A DNA stretch of 31,929 nt from the IMG/VR virus record IMGVR_UViG_3300032288_004831, positions 1 to 31,929 of that record. One strand, written 5' to 3'. The DNA comes from a virus. Under the pieces are notes generated by a model. The model did no database searches. It worked only from the letters and a program-made list of their open reading frames with translations, and had not been told where the DNA came from. The translations under genes and the position numbers were made by a program. Of this stretch, positions 30,340 through 31,929 are shown in pieces (the stretch's first letter is position 1; every line of letters begins with the position of its first letter).

Positions 30340-30750
30340 ATGTCAGATGAAATTAAGCGTCAAAAGAAGCATGGCTTCCAAGGCACACTGTATAAAGACG
30401 AATATTGTCAAGAATTGATCAAACACATGAGTCAGGGTTATTCCTTCGAGTCGTTTGGTGCAGTCATTAATTGTGGCAGGAAAACACTTTTTGAGTGGTG
30501 TCACAGCCACCCTGAATTTAAAGAAGCCAAATACATTGGGCACGAAAAAGCTAAAAAGATATTTGAAACAATTCTTTTAACCAAGTTAACTGGAAAAGAC
30601 TCTCCAAGTGTTAACGTCAAAACATCTTCAGACAGGCTTCTCGAATTTGCTTTAAAAACGAGATTCAAAGAATCTTATTCTGAAAGAATTGAAGTTGCCC
30701 AAGCTGGTGAAATAAAAATTGTCATTGACCAGAATGACTCAGAGCTTTAA
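30340..30750 (+). CDS. terS: Terminase small subunit
   Basis: 136 residues. An N-terminal helix-turn-helix (HMSQGYSFESFGAVINCGRK, then TLFEWCHSHPEFKEA) is the DNA-recognition domain typical of small terminases. A helical oligomerisation part follows (about 65-115), and the acidic C-terminus likely contacts the large subunit. It recognises the packaging site and starts genome cutting. The last 17 bases overlap the terL start. Only a weak AAGG site (30331-30334) precedes it. Confidence 0.88.
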   Translation: MSDEIKRQKKHGFQGTLYKDEYCQELIKHMSQGYSFESFGAVINCGRKTLFEWCHSHPEFKEAKYIGHEKAKKIFETILLTKLTGKDSPSVNVKTSSDRLLEFALKTRFKESYSERIEVAQAGEIKIVIDQNDSEL

Positions 30751-31929
30751 AAAAACAGAAAGACAGAATCAGGCTATTAATTTATTAAGCAATCCACTTG
30801 CTCGGTATATTATGCTTTTCGGTGGTTCAAGGTCAGGGAAGACTTTTATCGCTATTTATGCTTTATGTGTCAGAGCCGCAAAAGAAAGATCAAGGCACGT
30901 TATTCTAAGGCTGAAATTTAACCACGTTAAAACTTCAATATGGATGGACACACTTCCAAAAGTTCTTCGGTTGTGTTTTCCAGACTTGAAAGTTGAATTT
31001 CGTTACTCGGACTTTTATGTTGTTTTCCCAAATGGTTCTGAAATATGGGTCGGAGGTCTTGACGATGCGGCACGAGTTGAGAAAATTCTAGGGAAAGAAT
31101 ATTCCACAATCTATTTCAATGAGTGCTCACAAATCCCATATAAGTCGGTTGAAATTGCTTTGACTCGTTTGGCTGAAAAAAACAATCTTAAGAAAAAAGC
31201 TTATTTTGATGAAAACCCTCCGACTAAAAAACATTGGTCGTATTGGATTTTTATTAAAGGTGTCCACCCTGAAACTTCTGATAAAATAGACTTAGAAAAA
31301 TACCAATCAATTCTAATGAACCCAAAAGACAATCTTGAAAATATTGATGAAGAGTACATTTCTGAGGTTCTCAATAATCTTTCAGAAAACGAGAGAAAAC
31401 GTTTCCGTGATGGGGAGTTCCTTGACTCGGATGAAGGTCAAGCATATTACGCTTTTCAAAGAGAAATCAATGTTCATTCATTCGATAAAAGAAATGCTTC
31501 TGGCACAATAATGATAGGCATGGACTTTAACGTAAACCCAATGACTGCGGTTGTCGGGTATTATCAAGACAATAAGTTCAATGTAATTGATGAAGTTTGG
31601 TTGGAAAACAGTGATACTTATAAAATGAGCATCGAGCTCATAAAACGTGGATACAAAGGTGCTTGGATTTTTCCTGACTCAACTGGTAAAAATAGAAAGA
31701 CCTCGGGAAAGTCAGACCACTTGATTTTGAAAGATGATGGGTTCATTGTTAAAGATACCAGAAACCCATTTGTGAAAGACAGAATCAACAATGTTAATAG
31801 ACTTTTGAAAGACGGAAGAATTATTATTGACCCGAAGTGTAAAAGACTGATTCAAGATTTTGAAAAAGTTGTTTGGGATGGACAGGATTTAGATAAAAGA
31901 AGTGACGCATCATTGACCCACATTTCAGA
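30734..31929 (+). CDS. terL: Terminase large subunit (runs off the window; ends at 196)
   Basis: Starts at ATG 30734 inside terS and stays open to the window end; the full 422-residue product is completed by 2-196. The ATPase domain shows a variant Walker A, GGSRSGKT at 30-37, and a Walker B ending STIYFNE at 124-130. The RNase-H-like nuclease domain begins with D264 in IGMDFNVNPM, with WIFPDST further on. The protein packages DNA by ATP hydrolysis and cuts concatemers, docking on the portal encoded next. Routine ORF listing misses it because it has no stop in the window. Confidence 0.95.
   Translation, partial: MTQSFKKTERQNQAINLLSNPLARYIMLFGGSRSGKTFIAIYALCVRAAKERSRHVILRLKFNHVKTSIWMDTLPKVLRLCFPDLKVEFRYSDFYVVFPNGSEIWVGGLDDAARVEKILGKEYSTIYFNECSQIPYKSVEIALTRLAEKNNLKKKAYFDENPPTKKHWSYWIFIKGVHPETSDKIDLEKYQSILMNPKDNLENIDEEYISEVLNNLSENERKRFRDGEFLDSDEGQAYYAFQREINVHSFDKRNASGTIMIGMDFNVNPMTAVVGYYQDNKFNVIDEVWLENSDTYKMSIELIKRGYKGAWIFPDSTGKNRKTSGKSDHLILKDDGFIVKDTRNPFVKDRINNVNRLLKDGRIIIDPKCKRLIQDFEKVVWDGQDLDKRSDASLTHIS
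31807..31929. repeat. Terminal redundancy, right copy
   Basis: Identical to bases 1-123; see the left copy. It lies in the terL nuclease domain and should be counted once in the genome. Confidence 0.95.

Noticed and set aside
1-31929. CRISPR array, insertion sequence, integrase or attachment site
   Set aside because: I saw no regularly spaced repeats, no transposase or integrase motifs, and no tRNA-derived att-like duplication; the only long exact repeat I found is the 123-base end overlap.

Overview
The window is a complete, circularly closed (or circularly permuted) tailed-phage genome, cut open inside the large terminase gene. Bases 1-123 are repeated exactly at 31807-31929, so one genome unit is about 31.8 kb. 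The DNA is AT-rich and densely packed, with many ATGA/TAATG-type overlaps. The gene set is that of a siphovirus: terminase pair, portal, scaffold, major capsid protein, tail terminator, tail tube, frameshifted tail chaperone pair, tape measure and tip proteins. A predicted outer-membrane lipoprotein spanin next to an M15 peptidase endolysin points to a Gram-negative host. I cannot name the host genus. There is no integrase, DNA polymerase, primase or helicase.

Layout. The rightward late block starts with terS/terL at 30.3 kb, passes the junction, and continues through head genes (0.2-4.4 kb), a very long fibre protein placed unusually early (4.8-8.1 kb), connector and tail genes (8.1-17.1 kb), distal receptor-binding candidates (17.2-18.7 kb) and lysis genes (18.8-19.8 kb). 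A RusA resolvase gene (leftward) and a calcineurin-like phosphoesterase gene (rightward) follow at 19.9-21.3 kb. The leftward block 26.7 to 21.3 kb carries Gp157-like, RecT, a DEDDh exonuclease, an HNH protein, an XRE regulator and a run of small coupled genes, including a candidate zinc metalloprotease between two tiny membrane proteins. A divergent control region at 26.7-26.9 kb separates it from a rightward block with a DUF932 protein, a small GRPK/ribbon-helix-helix-like protein, and then a ParB-like protein and a TET/JBP-like dioxygenase directly before terS.

Most interesting points. (1) ParB plus TET/JBP-like dioxygenase forms a minimal DNA-base-oxidation module with no DNA methyltransferase in the genome. 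(2) About 280 nt of apparently structured non-coding RNA lies immediately upstream of it, with a perfect 7-bp complement that could hide the parB ribosome binding site. (3) A leftward leader at 23.6 kb has a hairpin whose whole 7-nt loop is complementary to the loop of a downstream intrinsic terminator, suggesting a kissing-loop attenuator. (4) A textbook -1 slippery heptamer CCCAAAG joins the two tail-chaperone frames. Several genes too short for routine ORF calling were added by reading the sequence: 14426, 19203, 21445(-), 22082(-), 22250(-) and 26939.
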